A stretch of 64,000 bases of DNA from Bos javanicus. Lineage: Eukaryota; Chordata; Mammalia; Artiodactyla; Bovidae. Positions 22,271-34,930 of this stretch are shown here, one piece after another. Both the position numbers and the translations under genes were made by a program. Numbering within the stretch: position 1 is the first letter of the stretch; every line of letters begins with the position of its first letter. Below the pieces are notes generated by a model. The model saw nothing but the letters and a program-made list of their open reading frames with translations, was not told the DNA's origin and did no database searches. Location: the NCBI RefSeq assembly GCF_032452875.1, contig NC_083868.1, forward strand, positions 37,924,537-37,988,536, given 5' to 3'.

Positions 22271-24703
22271 TATTAAGCTTCAAAAGAAAATGGTTATACT
22301 CTCAATCTCTTTCCCTTCAGAAGGTTTATTTGTCCCAATTCAAATATGTTCATCTTCTAACTACTGATCAGTTCTGCATTCCAAGTAGCTCTGGGAGACA
22401 TTCAAGGCCAAGGATGTTTTGTTTCACAATTCTCCTGCCACAGTGACTTCCTCTTTGGCTTATATTTACATATGTAAATATGCAGGGATCATTTCAGTGA
22501 TTCTTTTCTAAGTAAATAAGTTATCTTAAAAGATGATATGTTCCGTTCACCAATAAAGATCTAACAGCATCATTTAATAGAATTTTAAAGTATTTTTTAA
22601 AATTTGCTGAAAAATCCCATGACACATTGAAGAATATTTTAGTTGAAAGTTTAGCAAATGTAAAAACGGACAAATCATCAAACTCATTCTTAAAATATAA
22701 TACATTGATATTTCTACTACATTTTATTTATTATCTTGATCAGTTCTACAAAATGAACAATACATTTGGTTCTTGCTCTCATGGGTACACATGTGTTTTA
22801 CAAGGACACTGGTGATATATTTTGCTATACAAATCACAAGAAGTAGTTTACACACAGAGCTCAGGTTTTTATACATTTCTCCCCAAAGGGTATTCATATT
22901 TGATAAATCACTGATTGAAATCTGAGGCAATTAAGTTATGATGACCTTGGCATACTAGTGAATGTAATTTCCATTAAGACAGTGTCAGTCCTTTATTATG
23001 GTCTGCCTGAGTTAAAAAAAAAAAAAAAGCCAAGTTCGGTTCACGGCACATTTAATTTCTTATCCTTCAAATACACACAGTATTTTAATTCACACTGATC
23101 AAAATCTACCTGGCAGCCCCTTATTAGGCCAAGTTGAATGCCTTGCTTAGAATTTCCACTTTTTAACTGATATAAAAGCTGTTAATCTCCCAAAAGGGAA
23201 AACAAGTGTCTAACATTGCATTGATATTTATTTCTTTTCGTCTCACGTTAGAATCATGAATAGAAATTTCTGCTATGTTCTACATTGCTGTAATACAATA
23301 TTTTAAAATATTTTGGTTATAAAACACTTTAACAATATCCAAGTTTATGGCCATTCACTTCCATGTTTTATTCCTACTCTCTTTTCTCCTCAGAGGTAGC
23401 ATTTTTCATTAGCTCTTATGTTTTTATACAACCCTTTCCACTCATTTCTATACACAACTTACAGAATATTGAATGGAACTTTTTCTGTTATCTTTTATCT
23501 AGGGTAATCTTAGACACAGAACATAGTATTTACTCTTGATAATCTGGGCCTCCTGGAAATCCTGTGACCCATCTAATGACCCTTATTAAATTATTTTCCT
23601 GCTTATAAATTCAGAATATATTCTGTTATTGGTAAGAACCCAGAATGGCATAGGATTTTCTTGACTCTTCCTCTGAAGATGATCTGGATACTAAGTCCCT
23701 GAATTTCTGATTATTATTAAATTAGCCCAATGCTAACTGAGCATACTGCTTTTATGTTGCTGTTCTTTCAGTTTAGCATTGTGTTGACGCTGTGCCACTT
23801 TCTTCTATATTTGGGGTTACAGTTAAGTCTGGTGATAACACAGTTCCTTTCCCTTGTAGGCACTTAGTTCTTTCTGCCTTGAATCTTACATGATGCTTTT
23901 TCTTAATTATTAGTGTTAGGATTAGTTCAGAAATTTTACCAGGAAATTCCTAGTTTTGTGTGCCTTTCCTCATCAATGTAGTCTTTAATTCAGTGAGTTT
24001 TTTATATGAAACATTTTAGTTTTTCAGTTCAACCCTGAAAAAAAATTCTTCTATTTGTCAAACTCTGTCCATTATCAATTTATATTTCATTTAATAAAAG
24101 TATTTTTCACACAATTCTACATGACCACATTTCCCAGCCTCTGATCTTTGCCTTCAAGATCTTGTGCTTTTGCTCTTTTTTTTTCTGAGATATTTCTTGC
24201 ATTTTTTTTCTAACTATTGATTTGCATTTGAGTATTTATTATTTTTTTCCTTTAATAGACTACTGGGTTGTTGTTAGAAGGGTAATTTTTTGCTGTTGTA
24301 TTGAGCTCTAGAAGTCATTTTTTTGTGCTTCACTTCAATTTCCTTAAGAACTCATCTGTATTTTTCTTGTTCTGATTGTTATCTGTCTCCTCTTCCACCT
24401 CTATTTGGACAAACATGTGTTTGTTCTAACTGAGCTTTTTTCTTTGGCTGCTAGACCCTTCAGATGGGATGTCGATTTCCCTTGTTACATAATACAGCTA
24501 GTGATTGGTACTAAAACAAGTGTCTACCATGTCAGTGGATACAGGTGGTGATGTAGAAACAGGCAATTTTCCACACCGTTAATGAAGGAACTGGAGAAAG
24601 CCTCATTTCTTGTACTTCTACAGTTTCAGGGTGAAGGAAGATTTTCTTCACCCTTTCAGTTCCCACTTGGGCATTTGGGGGACAAAGAATCCCAACATGC
24701 TTT

Positions 24704-24765
24704 CAAGGAAGGGATGTTGACTTTGTCTCTAAGAGTCATTAGGTCTCTACAGAGATCCCCGGGCC
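24704..24765. repeat. Diverged direct repeat, copy 1
   Basis: Aligns without gaps to about 25559-25620 at roughly 81% identity over 62 bp (my count, 12 mismatches). Shared core: GACTTTG.CTC.AAGAGTC and CAGAGATCCC.GG. Either two fragments of one unidentified ancient repeat or an old local duplication. Confidence 0.7.
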
Positions 24766-25558
24766 TCCCAGGGACTCCCATTCAGAATGCCCAACTCTCA
24801 GGGGGGAAAGATCCTAGTCTCACTCGGACCTAGAGAGCAAAACTCTATGTTTGGGGGTGAAGTGAAGGGACATTCTCGCAGGTCACTAACTTTCCCAGAA
24901 TGCACCTAATAATCAAGATTGTGTATCTGTTTTCTTTTTGGAAATTTAATTCTGATTTTCTTCTTTGCATGGCTGATCTTAAGCAAAAGGTAAAAGAAAT
25001 ATATGTGTAATAATCTAAAGAATGGATTCAACACCTGTTTCAACCCTGAACTCTTAGCCATTCACACCATTTGTCTCTACATTTTTATGCCTCCCACAAC
25101 TCCAACTTTCATACCTAGAACACTTTTTTCCTCAACTGAAAGACATGTCAATTGGGAAATCAATGTTGAGCAAGGAGAACACATCGTACCTGTCAAATGA
25201 AACCACATGGGAACACAATCCACACTCTCCTTGCTTCCAACATCTTGCCTTTGAATATTTTGTTTCTGGATTGCTAAACCTTGATTCCACCAGTTGAAAT
25301 TATATCATTTTAACATCTTATATTATTATAAAACAAATACTCTCAAAGTAACTTGAAAGAATATCCTTTTGATTTGCTGGTCAACAGTTACTTGGAATAA
25401 CTTCTCTCAGCTCTGAACATGACAATAAAGAAAGAATTTGTTCAAGATGTGGTGTTTCTTTTTGTCTTATTTTCCTTTTTCACACCTGATAATGTACCCT
25501 TTTAATAATATCAATAAAAGATAATTTAAAAGAACATATCTTGCTCAGTTCTCATTGT

Positions 25559-25620
25559 AAGGAATAGATTTTGACTTTGCCTCCAAGAGTCCCTGGGTCT
25601 CCCCAGAGATCCCTGGACCT
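25559..25620. repeat. Diverged direct repeat, copy 2
   Basis: Second copy of the 62-bp element at 24704-24765, about 850 bp downstream and in the same orientation. Flanking sequence beyond the 62 bp does not align by eye. Confidence 0.7.
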
Positions 25621-26693
25621 TCTGACTTTATGGGTTTCTTTAAGTTTGATTTTTTAAAAGCAATGTTGTTAAAGATTTTAATAAATTTAATAAAAACAAT
25701 TAGCATTAATCAAATGATTCTCCACTGAGAAGATCATGGGCCTGCTGGACTAATGATATTTTATGCATTTTAAAATATCCATAAATATATTAAATATTTA
25801 ATTCTAATATTTTTGTTTTTTACATCGACATCTTTACTCAGCCTGGAATTTATTTTTGTAGCTTTATGACTAGTGTGAGGGACAGATCTAATTTCATGAT
25901 TTTTATACAGTGAGACAATTAATCCTTCATGATTTATTTTTTAAAGAAGTTTCCCTTTTCTACAACTGATTCTTATAACATCTTGAAAGCATGGTTTTAC
26001 GTTTACAATGATTTAGTTTCATGTCAATTCTTGTCAATTGTTTCTAACATATTGGCTTTATAAGGTAAATGTTAGACTCAAAGAGTTTTAAATCTAATAG
26101 TGACTTCTAGATATTAAAACAAATGAGGAATATCATCCAAATAAAAAAGAGATCATTTTTTGGACTAAGTTATATTTGTTAAAATCATCATTTCACTCAC
26201 TTTAAATCAAATGGGAAATTTTCTTCCAGAGAAGTTTAAGAATTTGACAGTGTTTTATACTTTGATCAGCCTCACGGAGTTTCTGTCTGGCATGACTTAA
26301 TTTTACTAGGTAAAAATATCACGTATAGTACCAGGAAAATCTGAGAGATGGAAAGAAAATATAGCGATGTAATATACACAAATATTTTTAAAATAGAAGA
26401 AATTGAAATTTGTAATGTGATATTTGCTTTTGCATTTGGAGCAAAAGATTTATTTTTTTAACTCAGACCAATGTCTTGCTCAGATGTAGGTTTTATTTTT
26501 AATTTTAAGTACTAGTCTAGAATCACTTTTTAGACTGTACATACTACTTTTAGGCAGCTCACTGTCTGGTGCTAGTTACAGTAAGGTATTGATAAAAAGC
26601 AGTCACATCTAATTATACAGACTGAAAGTGGGGAAAAAAAAAAAACTCTATTTGGAGGTATATTCTTTTACATTAATAGATAGTTTAACTTCT

Positions 26694-26945
26694 ATGCTGC
26701 TGCTGTTGCTAAGTCACTTTCAGGTGTCCGACTCTATGCAGTCCCAGACGGCAGCCCACCAGGCTCCTCTGTCCCTGGGATTCTCCAGGCAAGAATACTG
26801 GAGTGGGTTGCCATTTCCTTCTCCAATGCATACATGCATGCTAAGTCGCTTCAGTTGTGTCTGACTCTGTGTGACCCCATGGACAGCAGCCCATCAGGCT
26901 CCTCTGTCCATGGAATTCTCTAGGCAAGAATCCTGGAGTGGGTAG
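26694..26945 (-). mobile_element. BOV-A2-type SINE, antisense
   Basis: Two antisense Bov-A units (26711-26825, 26840-26945), with TGCTGCTGCTGTTGCTAAGT at the 3' tail and the linker shortened to ATGCATACATGCATGC. The second unit ends early at GGAGTGGGTAG. No clear TSD. Confidence 0.9.
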
Positions 26946-27777
26946 ACAGTGATAATCAGAGAAACCTTTTAATGTCTCTGACAATTAAAACATATATTTA
27001 AGAGAAGTAGGAAATTCTATATGAAATCAAGAATTAACAAATTTCTATCCATTAAGAATCTTCACTTACTGCCAGTAGAGGAACAATAACTCAATCTTAC
27101 TTAGTTTGAAATAAACAAAATGATGTAATTTTCCTGAGTAGAAGAGAGAATGTCTTTGATACTTTGTCTCAGGTAGTAGAGTATATTCAATTCTTATATA
27201 TGCAAGTATAGCTTGGATTTGAACTTTATTTTATTTCCCTTTGGTTTGAGGTCTTAAAGATAAATGGAGGCAGAACAGCTGCTTCATCCCTGTTGTAGCA
27301 GGTTATATTAAGTGCCTACCAGGAATTTGGCCCTCTGTGATTACAATGGTAAATATATATTTCTCCAAGGAACCAGTCAATTGAGACCACATTTCAGATG
27401 CATATGAATTTTAATAATCTCAGGTTTAAGCTGAATTAACCAGCTTGGTGAAGACAGGTCTAGCAATTAACTACAATTGTCTAGAGTTCCCATCTGCCAG
27501 GTGGTTTAGACTAGATCTCAAATAAAGGAAGAAATACGTATCAAAAACTTCCATCTGAAATCTAACTGTTCCCTTACCACATCTGTGAATACAAATTATT
27601 ATTTTTTAATGCATTGTATTATAAAGCTCCAAATTCTAAGCTTTCACTTGCATGATTAACAACAACCAAAAAAATCCAATACTTTTCTGGCATCTTCATC
27701 AATTATCCAGGTATCTGGAGAGGCATGTATCTGTGGCTAGAAAAGGGTTGTTTGATTACCATTTAAAGTTTTGCAAA
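26946..27777. other. Unassigned stretch
   Basis: About 830 bp of AT-rich sequence with no repeat or gene recognised. Confidence 0.4.
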
Positions 27778-27785
27778 GCTCCCAA

Positions 27786-28000
27786 TAGGTTCCCCTGGTG
27801 GCTCAGACAGTAACAAATCTGCCTGCAATGCAGGAGATCTAGATTCAGTCCCTGGGTTGGGAAGATTCCCTGGAGAAAGGAATGGCTACCCACTCTAGTC
27901 TTGCCTGGAGAATTCCATGGACAGAGGAACCTTGCAGGCTTCACCCCATGGGGTTGCAGAGTTGGACATGACTGAATGACTAATACTCTCTTTTTTCAAT
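27786..28000 (+). mobile_element. Bov-tA SINE, sense
   Basis: tRNA-related head GGTTCCCCTGGTGGCTCAGA CAGTAACAAATCTGCC, box-B-like region GATTCAGTCCCTGGG, and Bov-A body from GGAATGGCTACCCACTCTAG to GTTGGACATGACTGAATGAC. An 8-bp TSD GCTCCCAA is at 27778-27785 and 28001-28008. Confidence 0.93.
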
Positions 28001-28036
28001 GCTCCCAACATTCTAAATCCTTGGCCCTAGCATCAC

Positions 28037-28110
28037 TTATTCATTTGTTTAACAATATTGATTGGGCATCTACTATGAGCAAGACATGATTCCAGATGCT
28101 GGACATAACT
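28037..28110 (+). mobile_element. L2-like 3' end remnant
   Basis: TTATTCATTTGTTTAACAAT ATTGATTGGGCATCTACTAT GAGCAAGACATGATTCCAGA TGCTGG follows the order of the L2 3' end. Short and diverged. Confidence 0.6.
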
Positions 28111-28610
28111 AACCATCAAGATTGTGAAGGTCCCTGGCCTCTTGAAGGCAGCTTTCTAGTATCACAGCCTTCACTGTTTTTCTGGTTCGTTGATACTCTT
28201 GGTCTTCAACCCTCACTGCTACTCAAGTCTTTGGATCTCACCTCCATCCTTCCCATCGGTTGCCTCTCTGTAGCTGCAGACCTCTTCTGGATTGTTCACT
28301 TAGGTGCTCTTTCTCTACTCAGATCAACATAAAACTTCTTATGCCTCTTGGAACAAGCTCTTTCGAAGGGATATATACAGCAGAGTTTTGCACCCTATAT
28401 TACATGATTCTTTCATTTATGTCAGGGGTTCTTCACCTTGGATGTGGATCAGAATCACCTAGTCATGAGAGGTTTAAAGGATACAGATTATCCGGTTCAC
28501 TTCATGTTTACTGAACTAGACTAACTGACAGCAAAACCCAACCATCTGTTTTCTTAATAAATCCCTCAGATGAATCTGATGAAGGGTGAAGCTCAGGCTC
28601 ATGGTCCCAC
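28111..28610. other. Unassigned stretch
   Basis: Higher-GC, pyrimidine-rich sequence with 78-84-codon frames on the plus strand (28096-28332, 28260-28514). I do not recognise a domain, and the frames overlap each other in different phases. No repeat recognised. Confidence 0.35.
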
Positions 28611-28832
28611 ACGTGCTATGCTGACTCACCTCAGTCATGTCCAACTGTTTGTGACTCTATGGATTGTAGCCTGCCAGGCTCCTCTGTCCACGGGTTTCTC
28701 CAGGCAAGAATACTGGAGTAGGTTACCATGTCCCCCCAGTACCAGGAAATCTTCCCAACTCAAGGATCAAACCCAAGTCTCTTGTCTCCTGCATTGGCAA
28801 GTGGGTTCTTTACCACTAGCATCACCTTGGAC
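28611..28832 (-). mobile_element. Bov-tA SINE, antisense
   Basis: Bov-A body (GTAGCCTGCCAGGCTCCTCT, TTCTCCAGGCAAGAATACTG) then the tRNA-related head (CTTCCCAACTCAAGGATCAA, TTCTTTACCACTAGCATCAC C). Full length or nearly so, no clear TSD. Confidence 0.92.
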
Positions 28833-29370
28833 CCCTTCAAATCCAAACCTTACTACTCAGTTTCACTCACTGTAGCAAACTCAATTCGTGTGTTTAGTTC
28901 TGGGTTATTTCTTTGTTTCAAAACGCTGATTTTTTTTTTCCATCTTTCTGACCCCACATACGGATTCTCAGTCCATCAAGTGTTTGAATATGCCCAAACC
29001 CTAACTGTGGGTAAGCTCAAATTCATTCTCACAGGACTCCTAAAATTCACAATTGTGGTTTGCATTTTTATGTTCCCAGTATGGGACTACCATTTCACAA
29101 TAGCTACAAGATTCTTTCAATATTTGGTGTGCATGGAAATGAAAGACCCCAGAGGGTGATGGTATCTCCAACACAGGAAACTAAATGTCATCTTCAACTC
29201 AGTCTAATTACAGTTACTCATAAAAATTTCTGTGGGAAAGAACATTATGAGAGATAAAAATGAACATGGAACATTAATTTAACAAAAATGTGTCTGGGTT
29301 TGGCTAACCTCTGCTTCTGGAAATATGAAGCTATCTCTCAAGAAGAGGAAATGAGGATGGTGGTCAAGAG
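28833..29370. other. Unassigned stretch
   Basis: About 540 bp, no repeat or gene recognised. The 143-codon frame at 28728-29159 begins inside the Bov-tA SINE and continues here by chance; it carries a hydrophobic segment but no domain. Confidence 0.4.
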
Positions 29371-29580
29371 TGGATGTTGATGTGGAGCCATTTGGATTCA
29401 ACTCCTGGCAATGACACCTCCTATCAGGGTGGTCAAGATAAAATGTTAAGGCTCTAGGGTCTAGTTTCCCCTCACTGGAGCATAAATGCTATTAATAGCA
29501 GTACGTACATTATAGGGCTACCTTGAGTATTAGTTAAGACAACACACATTAAGCACTTAATAGATATGAGTTCAAGAAAC
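29371..29580 (+). mobile_element. MIR SINE remnant
   Basis: GTGGAGCCATTTGGATTCAA CTCC, TAGTTTCCCCTCACTGGAGC, and TTATAGGGCTACCTTGAGTA TTAGTTAAGACAACACACAT TAAGCACTTA follow the MIR order (core, then the 'gttgtgaggattaaatgag...aagcgctta' 3' part). Diverged, as expected for an ancient SINE. Confidence 0.75.
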
Positions 29581-30356
29581 TAATGACTGTTACTGATATC
29601 ATTAATTATTGATATTGTTATCATTATCATGAGTGAATTTATGAAGTTGTGAGTCTTAAGGAAGACTTCTCACTGGGTAAGTTTTATAACCAAAGTTCTG
29701 ATGACATGTACTGATAATCATTTTCTTTCAATGATCATTATATAAGAGTCATCATCAAATTTTTTTCTTTCTCCTTTTTTGGAGAGAGCAAGAGCTACTT
29801 TCTCACTATCTCTCAGGCAGTAATGAAGAAGTCTATTTCCTTATAAAGTAAAAAGTTATCACTCTTTTTGGTTTAAATATCAATCCTGTGTATATTCACA
29901 AAAAAATTATAAAACTATTAATACAGTTGACAAGCTATTTCCAGTTCATTTGGAAGATCTCAAGAGTTACCTGAATTTTTTTATAAGAGTTGGACAGACA
30001 AAAATGTTTCTGTTGTTCAAGGTACTTTCTAAAGAAATCTTATACAGATTAATATAAAGGATAATTTTAAATAAAAAATAATGTAAATTTCTGCTTTGAA
30101 AATACATAGTTATGAGTGTAAAATATTTGAGGATTCTTTAAATTATAAATCAAGAATAACTTAATAGAAAAAAAATGAAAAGACTACACATGCATATTCA
30201 TAATATATACACACCTATGTGTGTATGTATAGATATATATACTTTTATATATTTACATGATATGATCTGACCTCATTTATGAATATCACAAGGGAATTAG
30301 CCTATTTGACCTCTACCAATACCTAATTCTAAAACTGTTTTGCAATTCATCATTTA
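29581..30356. other. Unassigned AT-rich stretch
   Basis: About 780 bp, AT-rich, including a mixed TA/TGTA low-complexity patch at 30195-30260. No gene or known repeat. Confidence 0.45.
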
Positions 30357-30595
30357 TTCATTCAGTCAGTTCAGTCGCTCAGTTGTGTCTGACTCTGCAA
30401 CCCCATGGACTGCAGCATGCCAAGCCTCCCTGTCCATCACCAACTCCCAGAGTTTACTCAAATTCATATCCATTGAGTCAGTGATGCCATCCAGCCATCT
30501 CATCCTCTGTCATCCCCTTTTCCTCCTGCCTTCAATCTTTCCCAGCATGAGGGTCTCTTCAAATGAGTCAGTTCTTCGCATTAGGTGGCCAAAGT
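30357..30595 (-). mobile_element. BovB LINE 3' terminal fragment
   Basis: Plus-strand CAGTCAGTTCAGTCGCTCAG TTGTGTCTGACTCTGCAACC marks the 3' end. The copy extends only about 240 bp into the C-terminal coding part before truncation at GGTGGCCAAAG. It encodes nothing functional. A truncated Bov-A fragment sits immediately next to it. Confidence 0.93.
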
Positions 30596-30604
30596 CTAAT
30601 TATG

Positions 30605-30666
30605 TTTGCTGCTGCTGCTGCTGCTGCTGCTAAGTCGCTTCAGTCATGTCCGACTCTGTGTGACCC
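30605..30666 (-). mobile_element. Bov-A fragment with (GCT)n tail
   Basis: Eight GCT units followed by AAGTCGCTTCAGTCATGTCC GACTCTGTGTGACC, then a break. This is only the last ~35 bp of a Bov-A monomer plus its (AGC)n tail, read on the minus strand. A likely short TSD CTAATTA is at 30596-30602 and 30667-30673. Confidence 0.88.
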
Positions 30667-30673
30667 CTAATTA

Positions 30674-33490
30674 ATGTCTAATTAAAAGTTTTCTTTATAG
30701 AACATAGGCATTGGGCTGAAGGAACATACAGTATAGATTAATAGAAACTAGTATACTTACCTTTTTTCTTTTCATTTTGAATCAATTTTTTCATGACAAA
30801 AATTTGTGATAAAATTCTGAGTATATTTGCTACTGGTGGCTATTTGCTTCATTCAGAAAATCACAAAAGGATATGTTGATGTCCCAAAGAAAAAAAAATA
30901 ATATTGTAAAAATATAGACAACACAGTTAAAACCTGAAAATTCAGTTACTTTAAAATAAAGCTGTTTACATTTCATACTGCAATGTACAATGTTAGTTTC
31001 CAAAAGAAAATTTACTTATAAATTTGTACATAGGGAAATCCTAGGACTTGGCTATCTGTTTGGAATGAAAGACAAAGACATGGCTTGCTAAGGTGGTAAT
31101 ACAGCAAACACATCATTGTGACTAGAGTGTTTCTTTTTTGGATGGCTTGGACAAACAAATGATTACATGGTTGTGTTAGGAAAGATGTCAGTGAGGGTAT
31201 CTGTCTCTTCATGTCACCATGTCTCCCTTCTCTTATCAACTATTACAACAATAAAATTGGTCACAGTTACTTCAACTGTAAAAGCAGGGGAGCAATTAAG
31301 AGACTACAGTCTCTCATATCTCATTACAAGCACAGTATTCTACAATAATCAAAACTTAAGATACCAAGTGCAATCAAATGCAATAATAAAACTTCTGTAA
31401 TTGATTCTAACAATCTGAGATGATCTTATACTGTAGTTATGATTCTATGCTAGAACTGTTGTCCATTTTGTAGATAGCTGTGACTTCCAAATATGTTTCA
31501 ATATGCTAAATAATTATTCTACTGTGAGATGTAAAAAAAAGATTAAACAAAGTCTTTTTAGTTAATGAACCCATGCAGATTCAGCTTTCGGGACTGACGA
31601 TAATGAAAAGGATAATATATTAAGAAAATTTCTATTCTTTTGATTGACAAGTTCTATTTTTTTCTTTTTGACATAGAGAAACCCACTAAAGAATAAAAAG
31701 GAAAGCAGTTTGAGGGGTTAATTTTTACTTGAGTGAAAAACATGTATTAACAGATAATTCCATGTTGGCATTAAAACTTTTTCCCACAGTTTTTCTTTTC
31801 TGAATGATTAAAGGAGACACTAGTTGCATTTCTCTAACATCTTACTATAAGACTTTAGAAATATAAACAATTTTCTTCATCCATCTAAAGCTGAACTTCC
31901 TGGCTTAGAAAGCAAATGTATACACAGGTTGATTCTACTTATGCCATTCTATACCATGGATTTCTAGGTTACTTGGACAGACTTGCCACTTTCCTTTACT
32001 TCCTAGTGTGAAAATCTAATTGACTGACTCTCTTACAGTTTACCCCCGCCCCCAAAGACTGTATTACAAAGTCTGCATCAAATGAGAGAAAAGATCAGGA
32101 TGAGTGTATATGATTCTTCCTTTGTCCCATAGATCTCCAAAGATAATAGGAATAAATTTGAGGAAAAAAAAATTACTAAAGGGAAAACCAGCCTTACAAG
32201 CTCATCCTAATGGGATATGCAGAAGAAGTATGAATCATATTTTACCACAACTAAAATTAGTAAGATGTTGGGTTGATGGATGTTTATAGAAAATATATGT
32301 GCTTCCTCACAGGGAAATGCACATACTAGCTTTCATAGCTTCCACAATATACTTGAATGATATTTCCTTTGCTTGCTGTATAATCATACAAAGTGCACAA
32401 ATATATAATGATGATGTCTAAATTTTTGCTTGTTAGATTCATTCAAACTATTCAGATGATGTTTTGTGAGTTACTCTCTAGTGAATGACTAAACACGATT
32501 GACATTAGTGCTGTTTTATCTTTATTGCTGCCATGTGAAGGTGCACACCATTTTTATTTACCTGTGCTAACCCCACTTATAAATAACATAAACATTGTTC
32601 AACTGCCCCAACATTCTACTTAGCTTTTTTAGCCTATGGCCCACTTTGTAGGTCTGACATAGCAAAATAAAGATGAAGAGCTTGGTCTGGTACATATCAG
32701 GTTCTTATTAAAGTGAGCTAAGTTCTTTAATCAACAACATATTTTTATAAGAAATTAAAACCAATGTTTGGTGATTTCCTGATTTCCTAATGGCTTGCTT
32801 TTCTCTTTTTAAAGTAACCTTAAGCTGAAGTGAAGTTGACGTCAGGGAGCGGGGTAGCTATGCAATCCAGAAGTTTGTTGACAAAACTTTCTTGATGTCT
32901 TCTAACTTATAATAGAAAGTGAACTTCCTGAATAGTATGTAAAGCAAGTGAATCACACATTATTTTCAAAAATTTAAATACAAGACAATTCTGTAAAATA
33001 TCATGTTTAAGTTTTATGCCTTTGTATCAGATTTATTCTGTGCAAAAAAATAAATAAATAAAATTCCTGAGCAGTTTATTGTATACAAAAAAAAAAAAAA
33101 GCTAGCATCTAAATAACCTACCTATGAAAGTACTGTACTAAATACAGATGGTAAAGCTAATTTCCATAGTAAGTAAAACTCGAGCTTTAACTTAGTGGAC
33201 TGATCTTTGGGGTATGCTTCTACCCTTGAAATTAATTGAGGTCTTTAACCAGAACCAAGAGAAGAATTAAAATAGATAACATTTCCAAAGCTTTTCTCCT
33301 TCAAAATCTCATTCTCAATAACTAAAGGAACCACAAAAGAAGACTAAAATCTAAGACTAGTCCTGTTTTCTTTTTCCTACTGGAAAGAGAGTATTCATGA
33401 CAATTTGACTCATTTCCGTTTACTCTATTTTTCTAATCTGTTGTTTCATTTTATGGTCAAAGACTCCTTCTGTTTTACTGTAGCATTGTA
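30674..33490. other. Long unassigned AT-rich stretch
   Basis: 2.8 kb with no recognisable repeat younger than MIR or L2. Frames up to 77 codons only. Poly-A or A-rich runs at 30888-30898, 33044-33062 and 33088-33101. Confidence 0.45.
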
Positions 33491-33700
33491 ATTGGCTTCC
33501 CTGGTGGCTCAGTGGTAAAGAAGGTGTCTGCCAGTGCAGGAGACATGGGTTTGATCCCTGGGTTGGGAAGATCCTCCAGAAAAAGAAATGGCAACCCACA
33601 CCAATATTCTTGCCTGAGAAATCCCATGGACAGAAAAGCTTGGCAGGCTATAGTGCACAGAGTCACAGAGTCAGATACAATTTAGTGAGTAAACAACAAC
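33491..33700 (+). mobile_element. Bov-tA SINE, sense
   Basis: Head GGCTTCCCTGGTGGCTCAGT GGTAAAGAAGG, box-B-like GGTTTGATCCCTGGG, body GCAACCCACACCAATATTCT TGCC, 3' end AGTCAGATACAATTTAGTGA G and an AACAACAACAAAAA tail. Complete, moderately diverged. Confidence 0.92.
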
Positions 33701-33749
33701 AAAAATTTTTGCTTATTTGGGGACAGCAAAGTTTTTAAAATATTTTCTT

Positions 33750-34300
33750 GTAAAAAGTATCATTTAAATTTTATCAAAATTTAAAATTGTGGCTCTGCAA
33801 AAAGCAATGTCAAGAGAAGGAAGAAACAAACCACATACTGGAAGAAAATTTTTTTCAAAAAATGCATCTGAAAAAGGACTGTTATTGAAAATACATAAAG
33901 AACTCATACAACAACAATAAGAAAATAAGTAACTTGCTTAAAAAATGGGTCAAAGATTTGAACAGAAACACCACTTAAGAATATATAAAGATGGCAAATA
34001 AGAATATGAAAATTTGCTCTGCATTATATGTCATTAGAGAAATGCAGATACAACAATGAGACACTATTACATGTATATGAGACTAGTCAAAATCCATAAT
34101 ACTGATAACACAAAATGCTGTTGAGGATATGGAGCAGCAGGAAGTTTAGTTCATTGCTGCCAGAAATGTAAACTGGTTAAACCACTGTGAAAGACAGCTT
34201 GGTGGTATCTTATAAAACTAAGCATATTCTTGCCATACTAGCCAGCATTACATTTCTTGATTACATACATTACATGTCCAAGTGAACTGAAAATGTACAC
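33750..34300 (+). mobile_element. Ancient L1, ORF2 3' part, sense
   Basis: AAGGACTGTTATTGAAAATA CATAAAGAACTC, AAAAAATGGGTCAAAGATTT GAACAG, TTAGAGAAATGCAGATACAA CAATGAGACAC and GTTGAGGATATGGAGCAGCA GG are the ordered blocks of mammalian L1 ORF2 near its C-terminus. No open frame survives. Confidence 0.88.
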
Positions 34301-34499
34301 CCACATACTATGCATCTGTGGGAATTTGGGGTATATGAGAACGCTCTACTTTCTGCTCTATTTAGTTGTAGACCTAAAACGTCTCTTAAAAATAAAGTTT
34401 ATTAATTTAAAAATATTATGTGAAGTATATTTTTCAGAAAGTTTTCAAAATGATGCACTCCTTCCATTATGTCACAACACATTAAAGTAGATTTTGGTG

Positions 34500-34521
34500 G
34501 TTTTTTTTTTTTTTTTTTTTT
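34500..34521. repeat. Poly-T run
   Basis: About 22 consecutive T after GGTGG. I do not recognise an element ending here on either strand; it may be the tail of an unrecognised antisense retroposed sequence (34522 onward). Confidence 0.85.
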
Positions 34522-34930
34522 CCTCTTTCTCTTTCTCAACCTTTTATGGGGAGAGATTTATTCAAGTGTTCTTTTTGCACAAAAACATAAGAAGTAGGAA
34601 AGTTCTACAGTTCTTTTCACTGTCTGTTTGGATGTTTATAGATTTCTCTTTTCAGACCTTAACAATATATCAAGTTACTATTCTGTACAGCACTGACCTC
34701 CATCTGTGAGGGCAATCTGATATTATTTAGGGCATGTCTACTCAAGATTCTTAGGCTTTCTTTTTAGTCATGTTAGAAAACCATATAAACAAGCCGGACA
34801 TGTCTAGAATTTTGAGGCTAGCTACCATTGCCAGATACCTTTTTAAAAAAACTAGCAATCAATAATCATATTATAGCATAAAGTATAGTCCAAAAATTTT
34901 AAAGAAAATTTGGTATTAAAATAGGTTTAA

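Larger units (their letters stand above)
22279..26692. other. Long unassigned stretch, AT-rich
   Basis: 4.4 kb without a recognisable young repeat or gene. Contains a poly-A run at 23014-23028, T-rich text at 23940-24330 that could be old L1 complement, and a GC-richer island at 24600-24840. A pair of related 62-bp direct repeats lies at 24704-24765 and 25557-25620. No frame longer than 83 codons. Confidence 0.4.

Noticed and set aside
28728..29159. 143-codon plus-strand frame as a small membrane protein
   Set aside because: Its first third is a Bov-tA SINE read in antisense; the rest has no recognisable domain.
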